Source: Sipunculus nudus (Eukaryota > Annelida > Sipuncula > Golfingiida > Sipunculidae). From it: a stretch of DNA of 64,000 nucleotides. Position 1 is the stretch's first letter. Every line of letters begins with the position of its first letter. Below the pieces are notes generated by a model, which did no database searches, was not told where the DNA came from, and worked only from the letters and a program-made list of their open reading frames with translations. The stretch lies in NCBI GenBank assembly GCA_026874595.1, contig CM049314.1:50017812-50081811 (forward strand), read 5' to 3'. This document shows positions 46,964 to 59,619 of this stretch, piece after piece. Position numbers and translations under genes: made by a program.

Positions 46964-49579
46964 ATAAGCATTTGCATGAAATCTCGTGTTTTCTCGTTTG
47001 ACGGGAAATGGAGCGAGCTTTGGCGAGATTTCCAGTTTTGTCATGTCAGGTTTGTCAAATATTACAAAATGCCGGAAACTAGACCCTTTCTAGCTGCAAA
47101 AGTCGCCGTGTTATCAGCATTTACGTGAAATCATGTTTTTTTCTCGCTTGACGAGATATAGTACGAGATTGCGCAAGACGAGCAGTTTTATTATGTCAAG
47201 ACGGCCAAACGTTACGAAATGGCGAAAACTAGATCCGTCTAGCTGTAAAAGTCGCCGAGTTATAAGCATTTCCGTGTACTCTCGTGTTTTCTCGTTTGAC
47301 GAGATATGGTGCAGGATTTGGCCAGTCTTGTAGATTTGTCATATCAAACTCTCTAAATGTTATGAAATGGCGAAAACTACATCTGTCTAGCTGTAAAAGT
47401 CGCCGAGTTATTAGCATTTCTGTGAAATCTCCTTTTTTATCGTTTGACGAGATATGGTGCGAGATTTGGCCAGTCTTGCAGGTTTGTCATGTCAAGCGGG
47501 TCATGTGGAACTAGATGCCGAAAACTAGACCTGTCTAGCTGTAAAACTCGCCGAGTTATAACCAATGCCGTGAAATATCATGTTTTCTCGTTTGACGAGA
47601 TACGGTGCGACATTCGGCCTGACTTTCAGTTCTGTCATGTCCAGCAGGTCATGTGAAAGAAAATGCCGAAAACTAAACCTGTCTAACTGTAAAACTCGCC
47701 GAGTTATAAGCATTTCCGTGAAATCTCGTGTTTTCTCGTTTGACGAGATAGGGTGCGAGATTTGGCCTGACTTGCACATCTATCGTGTCAAGCTGGTCAT
47801 GTGGTAGGAAATGCCGGAAACCAGACGTGTCTAGCTGTAAAACTGGCCGAGTTATAAGCATTTCCGTGAAATTTCGTGTTTTCTCGTTTGACGAGATACG
47901 GTGCGAGATTTTGCCAGACTTGCATATCTGTCGTGTCAAGCTTGTCTAGTGGAACTAAATGCCGAAAACCAGACGTGTCTAGCTGTAAAACTGGCCCAGT
48001 TAGAAGCATTTCCGTGAAATCCCGTGTTTTCTCGTTTGACGAGATACGGTGCGAGATTTGGCCTGTCTTGCAGCTCTGTCGTGTCAAGCTTGTTTGGTGG
48101 AACGAAATGCCGCAAACCAGACCTGTCTAGCTGTAAAAGTCGCCGAGTTATAAGCATTTCCGTGAAGTCTCGTTTTTTCTCGTTTGACGAGATATGGCGC
48201 GAGATTTGGCGTGACTTTTAGTTCTGTCGTGTCAAGCTGGTCATGTGGAACAAAATGCCGAAAACTAGATCTGCCTAGCTTAAAAACTGACAAAGTTACA
48301 AAAAATGGTCGTGTTATTTCCAATTTCCATGATTTTTGCCCAAAAAATGTAACCATGGTAACGGCAAATTTAAGTAACCTACATGTCAAAAGAAAGGCCA
48401 GGTGATGACGAAAAAAATGAGCTATTGCAGAAGTGGATAAGCCTATTTATGGCGAAGTTATAGTGCAAAAACCGTTAACCATACCTGTCGTGACCTTGAC
48501 CCTTGACCTTGGAGCAATATTGACCAAAAACAATAGGGCACCTAGAAATCGGTTTCTCATTCAAGCCTGTAAGTTTCAGTTTGATTGATGCAAAAGTCGC
48601 CGAGTTATAAGCATTTCCGCGAAGTCTCGTTTTTTCTCGTTTGACGAGATATGGCGCGAGATTTGGCGTGACTTTCAGTTCTGTCGTGTCAAGCTGGTCA
48701 TGTGGAACGAAATGCCGCAAACCAGACCTGTCTAGCTGTAAAAGTCGCCGAGTTATAAGCATTTCCGCGAAGTCTCGTTTTTTCTCGTTTGACGAGATAT
48801 GGCGCGAGATTTGGCGTAACTTTCAGTTCTGTCGTGTGAAGCTCCTCATGTGGAACAAAATGCCGAAAACTAGATCTGCCTAGCTTAAAAACTGACAAAG
48901 TTACAAAAAAATGGTCGTGTTATTTCCAATTCCCATGAATTTTGCCCAAAAAATGTAACCATGGTAACGGCAAATTTAAGTAAGCTACATATCAAAAGAA
49001 AGGCCAGGTGATGACGAAAAAAATGAGCTATTGCAGAAGTGGATAAGCCTATTTATGGCGAAGTTATAGTGCAAAAACCGTTAACCACACCTGTCGTGAC
49101 CTTGACCCTTGACCTTGGAGCAATGTTGACCAAAAACAATAGGGTTCCAGGGTGTTCGGTTGTCAATCAACCCTGTAAGGGTCATGTTGATTGCTGCAAA
49201 ATTGTGGCCAGGAGAGCGCAGACAAACACACAAAAAAACAAACAAAAAAAACAAAACAAGATGACCAGAGGTCACGCGCTTGCCGGAAATGAAAATGATA
49301 CAGACAGATAGACAGAGAGTGCATGTAGAAACAGTCATATGAATGAGCAACATTGTGGGGGCAGCAGAAACGGATAATATGTTTATTTATGCATGCTGAC
49401 CTTTAACAGCTGCATATCTGTCTAGTGTAAAAGGGACCAAGTTCAAAATTTTTTCATGAAATCCCTTTAATCTCGTTTGACAAGAAGCAGTGAGACGTTT
49501 TCAGGTTTGTTACGTGAAGCTGGCCAAATGATATGAAATGCCGAAAACTAAAATGTCTAGCTATAAAAGCCGCTGAGTT
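46964..49579. repeat. 2.6-kb higher-order unit U4 (2616 bp)
   Basis: Near-identical to U3, including the AGCTTGTCTAG variant near 47939. The A-rich tail differs (an AAACAAAAC interruption near 49250). Truncated M starts at 48275 and full M at 48880. Confidence 0.96.
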
Positions 49580-52195
49580 ATAAGCATTTGCATGAAATCT
49601 CGTGTTTTCTCGTTTGACGGGAAATGGAGCGAGCTTTGGCGAGATTTCCAGTTTTGTCATGTCAGGTTTGTCAAATATTACAAAATGCCGGAAACTAGAC
49701 CCTTTCTAGCTGCAAAAGTCGCCGTGTTATCAGCATTTACGTGAAATCATGTTTTTTTCTCGCTTGACGAGATATAGTACGAGATTGCGCAAGACGAGCA
49801 GTTTTATTATGTCAAGACGGCCAAACGTTACGAAATGGCGAAAACTAGATCCGTCTAGCTGTAAAAGTCGCCGAGTTATAAGCATTTCCGTGTACTCTCG
49901 TGTTTTCTCGTTTGACGAGATATGGTGCAGGATTTGGCCAGTCTTGTAGATTTGTCATATCAAACTCTCTAAATGTTATGAAATGGCGAAAACTACATCT
50001 GTCTAGCTGTAAAAGTCGCCGAGTTATTAGCATTTCTGTGAAATCTCCTTTTTTATCGTTTGACGAGATATGGTGCGAGATTTGGCCAGTCTTGCAGGTT
50101 TGTCATGTCAAGCGGGTCATGTGGAACTAGATGCCGAAAACTAGACCTGTCTAGCTGTAAAACTCGCCGAGTTATAACCAATGCCGTGAAATATCATGTT
50201 TTCTCGTTTGACGAGATACGGTGCGACATTCGGCCTGACTTTCAGTTCTGTCATGTCCAGCAGGTCATGTGAAAGAAAATGCCGAAAACTAAACCTGTCT
50301 AACTGTAAAACTCGCCGAGTTATAAGCATTTCCGTGAAATCTCGTGTTTTCTCGTTTGACGAGATAGGGTGCGAGATTTGGCCTGACTTGCACATCTATC
50401 GTGTCAAGCTGGTCATGTGGTAGGAAATGCCGGAAACCAGACGTGTCTAGCTGTAAAACTGGCCGAGTTATAAGCATTTCCGTGAAATTTCGTGTTTTCT
50501 CGTTTGACGAGATACGGTGCGAGATTTTGCCAGACTTGCATATCTGTCGTGTCAAGCTGGTCTAGTGGAACTAAATGCCGAAAACCAGACGTGTCTAGCT
50601 GTAAAACTGGCCCAGTTAGAAGCATTTCCGTGAAATCCCGTGTTTTCTCGTTTGACGAGATACGGTGCGAGATTTGGCCTGTCTTGCAGCTCTGTCGTGT
50701 CAAGCTTGTTTGGTGGAACGAAATGCCGCAAACCAGACCTGTCTAGCTGTAAAAGTCGCCGAGTTATAAGCATTTCCGTGAAGTCTCGTTTTTTCTCGTT
50801 TGACGAGATATGGCGCGAGATTTGGCGTGACTTTTAGTTCTGTCGTGTCAAGCTGGTCATGTGGAACAAAATGCCGAAAACTAGATCTGCCTAGCTTAAA
50901 AACTGACAAAGTTACAAAAAATGGTCGTGTTATTTCCAATTTCCATGATTTTTGCCCAAAAAATGTAACCATGGTAACGGCAAATTTAAGTAACCTACAT
51001 GTCAAAAGAAAGGCCAGGTGATGACGAAAAAAATGAGCTATTGCAGAAGTGGATAAGCCTATTTATGGCGAAGTTATAGTGCAAAAACCGTTAACCATAC
51101 CTGTCGTGACCTTGACCCTTGACCTTGGAGCAATATTGACCAAAAACAATAGGGCACCTAGAAATCGGTTTCTCATTCAAGCCTGTAAGTTTCAGTTTGA
51201 TTGATGCAAAAGTCGCCGAGTTATAAGCATTTCCGCGAAGTCTCGTTTTTTCTCGTTTGACGAGATATGGCGCGAGATTTGGCGTGACTTTCAGTTCTGT
51301 CGTGTCAAGCTGGTCATGTGGAACGAAATGCCGCAAACCAGACCTGTCTAGCTGTAAAAGTCGCCGAGTTATAAGCATTTCCGCGAAGTCTCGTTTTTTC
51401 TCGTTTGACGAGATATGGCGCGAGATTTGGCGTAACTTTCAGTTCTGTCGTGTGAAGCTCCTCATGTGGAACAAAATGCCGAAAACTAGATCTGCCTAGC
51501 TTAAAAACTGACAAAGTTACAAAAAAATGGTCGTGTTATTTCCAATTCCCATGAATTTTGCCCAAAAAATGTAACCATGGTAACGGCAAATTTAAGTAAG
51601 CTACATATCAAAAGAAAGGCCAGGTGATGACGAAAAAAATGAGCTATTGCAGAAGTGGATAAGCCTATTTATGGCGAAGTTATAGTGCAAAAACCGTTAA
51701 CCACACCTGTCGTGACCTTGACCCTTGACCTTGGAGCAATGTTGACCAAAAACAATAGGGTTCCAGGGTGTTCGGTTGTCAATCAACCCTGTAAGGGTCA
51801 TGTTGATTGCTGCAAAATTGTGGCCAGGAGAGCGCAGACAAACACACAAAAAAACAAACAAAAAAAAAAAAACAAGATGACCAGAGGTCACGCGCTTGCC
51901 GGAAATGAAAATGATACAGACAGATAGACAGAGAGTGCATGTAGAAACAGTCATATGAATGAGCAACATTGTGGGGGCAGCAGAAACGGATAATATGTTT
52001 ATTTATGCATGCTGACCTTTAACAGCTGCATATCTGTCTAGTGTAAAAGGGACCAAGTTCAAAATTTTTTCATGAAATCCCTTTAATCTCGTTTGACAAG
52101 AAGCAGTGAGACGTTTTCAGGTTTGTTACGTGAAGCTGGCCAAATGATATGAAATGCCGAAAACTAAAATGTCTAGCTATAAAAGCCGCTGAGTT
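49580..52195. repeat. 2.6-kb higher-order unit U5 (2616 bp)
   Basis: Near-identical to U2, with AGCTGGTCTAG near 50556 as in U2 and U6. Truncated M starts at 50891 and full M at 51496. Confidence 0.96.
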
Positions 52196-54814
52196 ATAAG
52201 CATTTGCATGAAATCTCGTGTTTTCTCGTTTGACGGGAAATGGAGCGAGCTTTGGCGAGATTTCCAGTTTTGTCATGTCAGGTTTGTCAAATATTACAAA
52301 ATGCCGGAAACTAGACCCTTTCTAGCTGCAAAAGTCGCCGTGTTATCAGCATTTACGTGAAATCATGTTTTTTTCTCGCTTGACGAGATATAGTACGAGA
52401 TTGCGCAAGACGAGCAGTTTTATTATGTCAAGACGGCCAAACGTTACGAAATGGCGAAAACTAGATCCGTCTAGCTGTAAAAGTCGCCGAGTTATAAGCA
52501 TTTCCGTGTACTCTCGTGTTTTCTCGTTTGACGAGATATGGTGCAGGATTTGGCCAGTCTTGTAGATTTGTCATATCAAACTCTCTAAATGTTATGAAAT
52601 GGCGAAAACTACATCTGTCTAGCTGTAAAAGTCGCCGAGTTATTAGCATTTCTGTGAAATCTCCTTTTTTATCGTTTGACGAGATATGGTGCGAGATTTG
52701 GCCAGTCTTGCAGGTTTGTCATGTCAAGCGGGTCATGTGGAACTAGATGCCGAAAACTAGACCTGTCTAGCTGTAAAACTCGCCGAGTTATAACCAATGC
52801 CGTGAAATATCATGTTTTCTCGTTTGACGAGATACGGTGCGACATTCGGCCTGACTTTCAGTTCTGTCATGTCCAGCAGGTCATGTGAAAGAAAATGCCG
52901 AAAACTAAACCTGTCTAACTGTAAAACTCGCCGAGTTATAAGCATTTCCGTGAAATCTCGTGTTTTCTCGTTTGACGAGATAGGGTGCGAGATTTGGCCT
53001 GACTTGCACATCTATCGTGTCAAGCTGGTCATGTGGTAGGAAATGCCGGAAACCAGACGTGTCTAGCTGTAAAACTGGCCGAGTTATAAGCATTTCCGTG
53101 AAATTTCGTGTTTTCTCGTTTGACGAGATACGGTGCGAGATTTTGCCAGACTTGCATATCTGTCGTGTCAAGCTGGTCTAGTGGAACTAAATGCCGAAAA
53201 CCAGACGTGTCTAGCTGTAAAACTGGCCCAGTTAGAAGCATTTCCGTGAAATCCCGTGTTTTCTCGTTTGACGAGATACGGTGCGAGATTTGGCCTGTCT
53301 TGCAGCTCTGTCGTGTCAAGCTTGTTTGGTGGAACGAAATGCCGCAAACCAGACCTGTCTAGCTGTAAAAGTCGCCGAGTTATAAGCATTTCCGTGAAGT
53401 CTCGTTTTTTCTCGTTTGACGAGATATGGCGCGAGATTTGGCGTGCCTTTTAGTTCTGTCGTGTCAAGCTGGTCATGTGGAACAAAATGCCGAAAACTAG
53501 ATCTGCCTAGCTTAAAAACTGACAAAGTTACAAAAAATGGTCGTGTTATTTCCAATTTCCATGATTTTTGCCCAAAAAATGTAACTATGGTAACGGCAAA
53601 TTTAAGTAACCTACATGTCAAAAGAAAGGCCAGGTGATGACGAAAAAAATGAGCTATTGCAGAAGTGGATAAGCCTATTTATGGCGAAGTTATAGTGCAA
53701 AAACCGTTAACCATACCTGTCGTGACCTTGACCCTTGACCTTGGAGCAATATTGACCAAAAACAATAGGGCACCTAGAAATCGGTTTCTCAATCAAGCCT
53801 GTAAGTTTCAGTTTGATTGATGCAAAAGTCGCCGAGTTATAAGCATTTCCGCGAAGTCTCGTTTTTTCTCGTTTGACGAGATATGGCGCGAGATTTGGCG
53901 TGACTTTCAGTTCTGTCGTGTCAAGCTGGTCATGTGGAACGAAATGCCGCAAACCAGACCTGTCTAGCTGTAAAAGTCGCCGAGTTATAAGCATTTCCGC
54001 GAAGTCTCGTTTTTTCTCGTTTGACGAGATATGGCGCGAGATTTGGCGTAACTTTCAGTTCTGTCGTGTGAAGCTCCTCATGTGGAACAAAATGCCGAAA
54101 ACTAGATCTGCCTAGCTTAAAAACTGACAAAGTTACAAAAAAATGGTCGTGTTATTTCCAATTCCCATGAATTTTGCCCAAAAAATGTAACCATGGTAAC
54201 GGCAAATTTAAGTAAGCTACATATCAAAAGAAAGGCCAGGTGATGACGAAAAAAATGAGCTATTGCAGAAGTGGATAAGCCTATTTATGGCGAAGTTATA
54301 GTGCAAAAACCGTTAACCACACCTGTCGTGACCTTGACCCTTGACCTTGGAGCAATGTTGACCAAAAACAATAGGGTTCCAGGGTGTTCGGTTGTCAATC
54401 AACCCTGTAAGGGTCATGTTGATTGCTGCAAAATTGTGGCCAGGAGAGCGCAGACAAACACACAAAAAAACAAACAAAAAAACAAAAAAACAAGATGACC
54501 AGAGGTCACGCGCTTGCCGGAAATGGAAATGATACAGACAGATAGACAGAGAGTGCATGTAGAAACAGTCATATGAATGAGCAACATTGTCGGGGCAGCA
54601 GAAACGGATAATATGTTTATTTATGCATGCTGACCTTTAACAGCTGCATATCTTTCTAGTGTAAAAGGGACCAAGTTCAAAATTTTTTCCTGAAATCCCG
54701 TTTATCTTGTTTGACAAGAAGCAGTGAGACGTTTTCAGGTTTGTCATGTCAAGCTGGCCAAATGATATGAAATGCCGAAAACCAGACCTGTCTAGCTATA
54801 AAAGCCGCTGAGTT
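52196..54814. repeat. 2.6-kb higher-order unit U6 (2619 bp, transitional right edge)
   Basis: The first four fifths match U2-U5. Private changes include GTGCCTTTTAG near 53441, GTAACTATGGTAAC at 53581 (breaks the X-box-like motif) and CTCAATCAAGC near 53788. From about 54530 the linker and last 148-bp monomer resemble the divergent copies to the right (ATCTTTCTAG, TGTCATGTCAAGCTGG), so the edge of the recent amplification lies within this unit. Confidence 0.94.
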
Positions 54815-55976
54815 ATAAGCATTTGCATGAAATCTCGTGTTTTCTCGTTTGACGGGAAATGGTGCGAGCTTTGGCGAGATTTCCAGTTTTGTCATGTCAG
54901 GTTTGTCAAATATTACAAAATGCCGGAAACTAGACCTGTCTAGCTGCAAAAGTCGCCGTCTTATCAGCATTTACGTGAAATCATGTTTTTTTCTCGCTTG
55001 ACGAGATATAGTACGAGATTTGGCAAGACGAGCAGTTTTATTATGTCAAGACGGCCAAACGTTACGAAATGGCGAAAACTAGATCCGTCTAGCTGTAAAA
55101 GTCGCCGAGTTATAAGCATTTCCGTGTACTCTCGTGTTTTCTCGTGTGACGAGATATGGTGCAGGATTTGGCCAGTCTTGAAGATTTGTCATATCAAACT
55201 CTCTAAATGTTATGAAATGGCGAAAACTACATCTGTCTAGCTGTAAAAGTCGCCGAGTTATTAGCATTTCTGTGAAATCTCCTTTTTCATCGTTTGACGA
55301 GATATGGTGCGAGATTTGGCCAGTCTTGCAGGTTTGTCATGTCAAGCCGTCCAAATGTTAATGAATGCCGAAAACTAGACCTGTGTAGCTGTAAAACTCG
55401 CCGAGTTATAAGCATTTCCGTGAAATCTCGTGTTTTCTCGTTTGACGAGATAGGGTGCGAGATTTGGCCTGACTTGCACATCTATCGTGTCAAGCTGGTC
55501 ATGTGGAAGGAAATGCCGGAAACCAGACCTGTCTAGCTGTAAAACTGGCCGAGTTATAAGCATTTCCGTGAAATTTCGTGTTTTCTCGTTTGACGAGATA
55601 CGGTGCGAGATTTTGCCAGACTTGCATATCTGTCGTGTCAAGCTGGTCTAGTGGAACTAAATGCCGAAAACCACACGTGTCTAGCTGTAAAACTGGCCTA
55701 GTTATAAGCATTTCCGTGAAATCTCGTGTTTTCTCGTTTGACGAGATACGGTGCGAGATTTGGCCTGTCTTGCAGCTCTGTCGTGTCAAGCTTGTTTGGT
55801 GGAACGAAATGCCGAAAACCAGTCTTGTCTAGCTGTAAAAGTCGCCGAGTTATAAGCATTTCCGCGAAGTCTCGTTTTTTCTCGTTTGACGAGATATGGC
55901 GCGAGATTTGGCGTGACTTTCAGTTCTGTCGTGTCAAGCTGGTCATGTGGAACAAAATGCCGAAAACTAGATCTGC
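54815..55976. repeat. 148-bp monomer array of divergent element E7
   Basis: About eight 148-bp monomers related to those in U1-U6 but with clear differences, and one fewer monomer in the CTCGCCGAG area. It leads straight into a single full module M (55977), with no truncated M and no extra pair of monomers. It therefore looks like the simpler ancestral layout of the 2.6-kb unit. Confidence 0.88.
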
Positions 55977-56361
55977 CTAGCTTAAAAACTGACAAAGTTA
56001 CAAAAAAATGGTCGTTTTATTTCCAATTTCCATGATTTTTGCCCAAAAAATGTAACCATGGTAACGGCAAATTTAAGTTAGCTACATATCAAAAGAAAGG
56101 CCAGGTGATGACGAAAAAAATGAGCTATTGCAGAAGTGGATAAGCCTATTTATGGCGAAGTTATAGAGCAAAAACCGTTAACCACACCTGTCGTGACCTT
56201 GACCCTTGACCTTGGAGCAATGTTGACCAAAAACAATAGGGTTCCAGGGTGTTCGGTTGTCAATCGTCCCTGTAAGGGTCATGTCGATTGCTGCAAAATT
56301 GTGGCCAGGAGAGCGCAGACAAACACACAAAAAAACAAAAAAACAAAAAAACAAAAAAACA
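55977..56361. mobile_element. Full module M with A-rich tail, element E7
   Basis: Matches the full module in U2 with scattered substitutions, keeping GTAACCATGGTAAC (56052-56065) and the half-site cluster near 56195. Its tail is a repeated CAAAAAAA microsatellite that runs into the hairpin minisatellite, which U1-U6 lack. Confidence 0.75.
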
Positions 56362-56626
56362 AAAAAACAAACAGACAAATGGACATACGCAACTGACCAA
56401 CATGCTTGCCGGAAATCTTCCGGCAAGCAACAAACAGACAAATGGACATACGCAACTGACCAACATGCTTGCCGGAAATCTTCCGGCAAGCAACAAACAG
56501 ACAAATGGACATACGCAACTGACCAACATGCTTGCCGGAAATCTTCCGGCAGGCAACAAAAAAACAGACAAATGGACATACGGAACTGACCAACATGCCT
56601 GCCGGAAATCTTCCGGCAAGCAACAA
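56362..56626. repeat. Hairpin minisatellite, four units of ~63 bp
   Basis: Four units, each ACAGACAAATGGACATACGC plus ACTGACCAACA plus a hairpin. In units 1 and 2 the arms are TGCTTGCCGGAA and TTCCGGCAAGCA (12 bp, loop ATC), at 56403-56429 and 56466-56492. Unit 3 (56529) has right arm TTCCGGCAGGCA, and unit 4 (56596) has left arm TGCCTGCCGGAA. The apparent cysteine- and valine-rich frames on the minus strand are translations of this repeat. Confidence 0.92.
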
Positions 56627-56815
56627 GATGACCAGAGGTCACGCGCTTGCCGGAAATGGAAATGATACAGACAGATAGACAGAGAGTGCATGTAGAAACA
56701 GTCATATGAATGAGCAACATTGTGGGGGCAGCAGAAACGGATAATATGTTTATTTATGCATGCTGACCTTTAACAGCTGCATATCTTTCTAGTGTAAAAG
56801 GGACCAAGTTCAATA
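56627..56815. repeat. Linker L, copy between E7 and E8
   Basis: Same sequence as linker L in U2, starting at the GACCAGAGGTCACGCGC dyad and ending near CTTTCTAGTGTAAAAGGG. It is nearly identical to the copy at 62118-62305. Confidence 0.88.
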
Positions 56816-58088
56816 TTTTTTCATTGAAATCCCGTTAATCTCGTTTGAAAAGAAGCAGTGAGACGTTTTCAGGTTTGTCATATCAAGCTGTTCATATCTG
56901 ACAAAATGCCGAAAACTAGAACTACTTTGTTGTAAAAGGCGCCAAGTTATAAGCATTTCAGTGACATCTCGTTTGTTCACGTTGCACAAGATATGGTGCG
57001 AGATTTGGGCAGACTTATGGCTTTATCTAATCAAGCAGTTCATATGTGACACAATGCCGAAAACTAGACCTTCGTACCTGTAAAAATCGCCGAGTTAAAA
57101 GCATTTTGGTGAAATCTCGTGTTTTCTCGTTTGACGAGATACGGTGCGAGATTGTGCCTGACTTGGAGTTCTGTCATGTCAAGCGGGTCATGTGGAACTA
57201 AATGCCGAAAACTAGACCTGTCTAGCTGCAGTTCCGCGAAATGTCGTGTTTTCTCGTTTGACGGGATACGGTGCGAGATTTTGCCTGACATGCATGTCTG
57301 TCGTGTCAAGCTGGTCGAGTGGAACAAAATGCCGAAAACCAGACGTGTCTATCTATAAAACTCGCCAAGTTATAACCAATGCCGTGAAATCTCATGTTTT
57401 CTCGTTTGACGAGATACGGTGCGATATTCGGCCTGACTTTCAGTTCTGTCATATCCAGCAGGTCATGTGAAAGAAAATGCCGAAAACTAGACCTGTCTAG
57501 CTGTAAAACTCGCCGAGTTATAAGTATTTCCGTGAAATCTCGTGTTTTCTCGTTTGACGAGATAGGGTGCGAGATTTGGCCTGACTTGCACATCTATCGT
57601 GTCAAGCTGGTCATGTGGAAGGAAATGCCGGAAACCAGACGTGTCTAGCTGTAAAACTGGCCGAGTTATAAGCATTTCCGTGAAATTTCGTGTTTTCTCG
57701 TTTGACGAGATACGGTGCGAGATTTTGCCAGACTTGCATATCTGTCGTGTCAAGCTGGTCTAGTGGAACTAAATGCCGAAAACAAGACGTGTCTAGCTGT
57801 AAAACTGGCCCAGTTATAAGCATTTCCGTGAAATCCCGTGTTTTCCCGTTTGACGAGATACGGTGCGAGATTTGGCCTGTCTTGCAGCTCTGTCGTGTCA
57901 AGCTTGTTTGGTGGAACGAAATGCCGAAAACCAGACCTGTCTAGCTGTAAAAGTCGCCGAGTTATAAGCATTTCCGCGAAGTCTCGTTTTTTCTCGTTTG
58001 ACGAGATATGGCACGAGATTTGGCGTGACTTTCAGTTCTGTCGTATCAAGCTGGTCATGTGGAACAAAATGCCGAAAACTAGATCTGC
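56816..58088. repeat. 148-bp monomer array of divergent element E8
   Basis: About eight to nine monomers. The first three (to ~57110) are the most degenerate in the region, with the dyad reduced to TCTCGTTTGAAAAG or TTCACGTTGCACAAG. One near 57225 is shortened, missing the GCCGAGTTATAAGC stretch. Later monomers match those of U2 and E7 closely, so the degree of wear changes along the array. Confidence 0.88.
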
Positions 58089-58440
58089 CTAGCTGAAAAA
58101 CTGACAAGGTTACAAAAAAATGGTCGTGTTATTTCCAATTTCCATGATTTTTGCCCAAAAAATGTAACCATGGTAACGGCAAATTTAAGTAAGCTACATA
58201 TCAAAAGAAAGGCTAGGTGATGACGAAAAAAATGAGCTATTGCAGAAGTAGATAAGCCTATTTATGGCGAAGTTATAGTGCAAAAACCGTTAACCACACC
58301 TGTCGTGACCTTGACCCTTGACCTTGGAACAATGTTGACCAAAAACAATAGGATTCCAGGGTGTTCGGTTGTCAATCACCCCTATAAGGGTCATGTCGAT
58401 TGCTGCAAAATTGTGGCCAGAAGAGCGCAGACAAACAAAC
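58089..58440. mobile_element. Full module M, element E8
   Basis: Full-length module with the X-box-like motif at 58164-58177 and the half-site cluster near 58306-58327. It ends GTGGCCAGAAGAGCGCAGAC and passes into an ACAAACAAAAAAAC microsatellite. Confidence 0.75.
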
Positions 58441-58660
58441 AAAAAAACAAACAAAAAAACAAACAGACAAATGGACATACGCAACTGACCAACATGCTTG
58501 CCGGAAATCTTCCGGCAAGCAACAAACAGACAAACAGACATACGCAACTGAGCAATATGCTTGCCAAAATCTTTGATTCCGGCAAGCAACAAACTAGACG
58601 ACCATAGGTCGAACGCTTGCCGGAATTCGGAAGTGAAACACAGACGGACAGACAGAACAT
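58441..58660. repeat. Microsatellite and two-unit hairpin minisatellite, element E8
   Basis: Two different hairpin types lie side by side. The short-loop form at 58495-58521 has arms TGCTTGCCGGAA and TTCCGGCAAGCA. The long-loop form from 58558 has left arm TGCTTGCC and right arm GGCAAGCA, separated by AAAATCTTTGATTCC. The stretch ends in a linker-like GACCATAGGTCGAACGC and CTTGCCGGAA. It joins the hairpin form of E7 to that of E9. Confidence 0.85.
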
Positions 58661-58942
58661 ATTGTCGGTTTTCTATTAATGGAATGACTCTCAGAGACAT
58701 TGCTGAGAATATGTGGCCCGTAGAATGACATATGAGACAAAAGAACAGGCAAGCAGACAAAGCTGACAACAAAAGACGAACAGACAGACATACTGAGTTT
58801 GTGAGACAAGATTGACACCAGATGACATAAGCTAGTTATTGAGAAGATTCAAAGGAAGAAAATGAGTTATAATTTATGTAATTTAGATTTATAGTTTACG
58901 AGGTATGGCGAATTAATGATATACTTGGGAGGCTCGACTGTA

Positions 58943-58958
58943 GCGCCCTCTAGCAGAC
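58943..58958 (-). promoter_or_regulatory. CTCF-like motif, degenerate
   Basis: Plus strand GCGCCCTCTAGCAGAC. Its reverse complement differs from the CTCF core CCASYAGRKGGC at two positions. Confidence 0.3.
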
Positions 58959-59274
58959 ATATTCCGAAGACGACAAATGCGTTTCGTATTATTAGTGTAT
59001 GACATGAGATGTCTCAGTTTCAAAAGGATTCCGTCAAAGCTGTGGCCTGTAGAATGCTCTATGTAAGGCGTAAGAACCAGCTAGCAGGCGACTTTGAGGA
59101 TAACGGACAAACAGATGGACACACTGACAAAGTGACAGAAGATTGAAACCAGATGCCTTAATCAGGTTATGGAGAAGACTCAAAGAAAAAAAAATAAGCT
59201 ATAGCTTATGTAACTGAGGCTTTTGGTGTAGAGTTATGGCCAATACAATGGTATGTGTGTTAGAGTCATGTGCA

Positions 59275-59290
59275 GCGTCCACTAGTGGCC
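59275..59290 (-). promoter_or_regulatory. CTCF-like motif, degenerate
   Basis: Plus strand GCGTCCACTAGTGGCC. The reverse complement keeps CCACTAG but departs from the core at two later positions. Confidence 0.3.
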
Positions 59291-59603
59291 ATATCCGGAA
59301 AATGAAAAATTTATTTCTAGATATTAGTGTAAGACATAAGATGTAATAGTTTCAAAAGGATTCCTTCAAAACTGTGGCCTACAGAATGCTATATGTGAGA
59401 CGAAAGAGCCAACAAGCAGGCGAATTTGAGGACAACTGACAAACAGACGAAAACACTGACAAAGTGACTCAAAATTGAGTCCAGATGACTTCTCTAGGTT
59501 ATGGAGAAGATTCAAAGAAAGAAAAAGCTTCAGTTTATGTAACTGAGGTTTATATTTTGGAGATATTGCCAAAGCATGATATGTTGGGAGAGGTTCGAGT
59601 TCA

Positions 59604-59619
59604 GCGCCCCCTAGCGGCC
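59604..59619 (-). promoter_or_regulatory. CTCF-like motif, strong
   Basis: Plus strand GCGCCCCCTAGCGGCC. The reverse complement contains CCGCTAGGGGGC, one mismatch from the CTCF core, with the flanking GCG also in place. Binding is not shown. Confidence 0.45.

Noticed and set aside
56178-56720. Minus-strand Cys/Val-rich frames (also 60082-60676) as small secreted or membrane proteins
   Set aside because: They are translations of the ACAGAC microsatellite and hairpin minisatellite and are open in several overlapping frames at once.
39089-58600. Common origin of the 129-bp satellite and the 148-bp monomer
   Set aside because: They share TCGTGTTTTCT and a TGGCCGA-like piece, but the spacing differs and the remaining sequence does not align by eye. 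A proper alignment would be needed to claim kinship.
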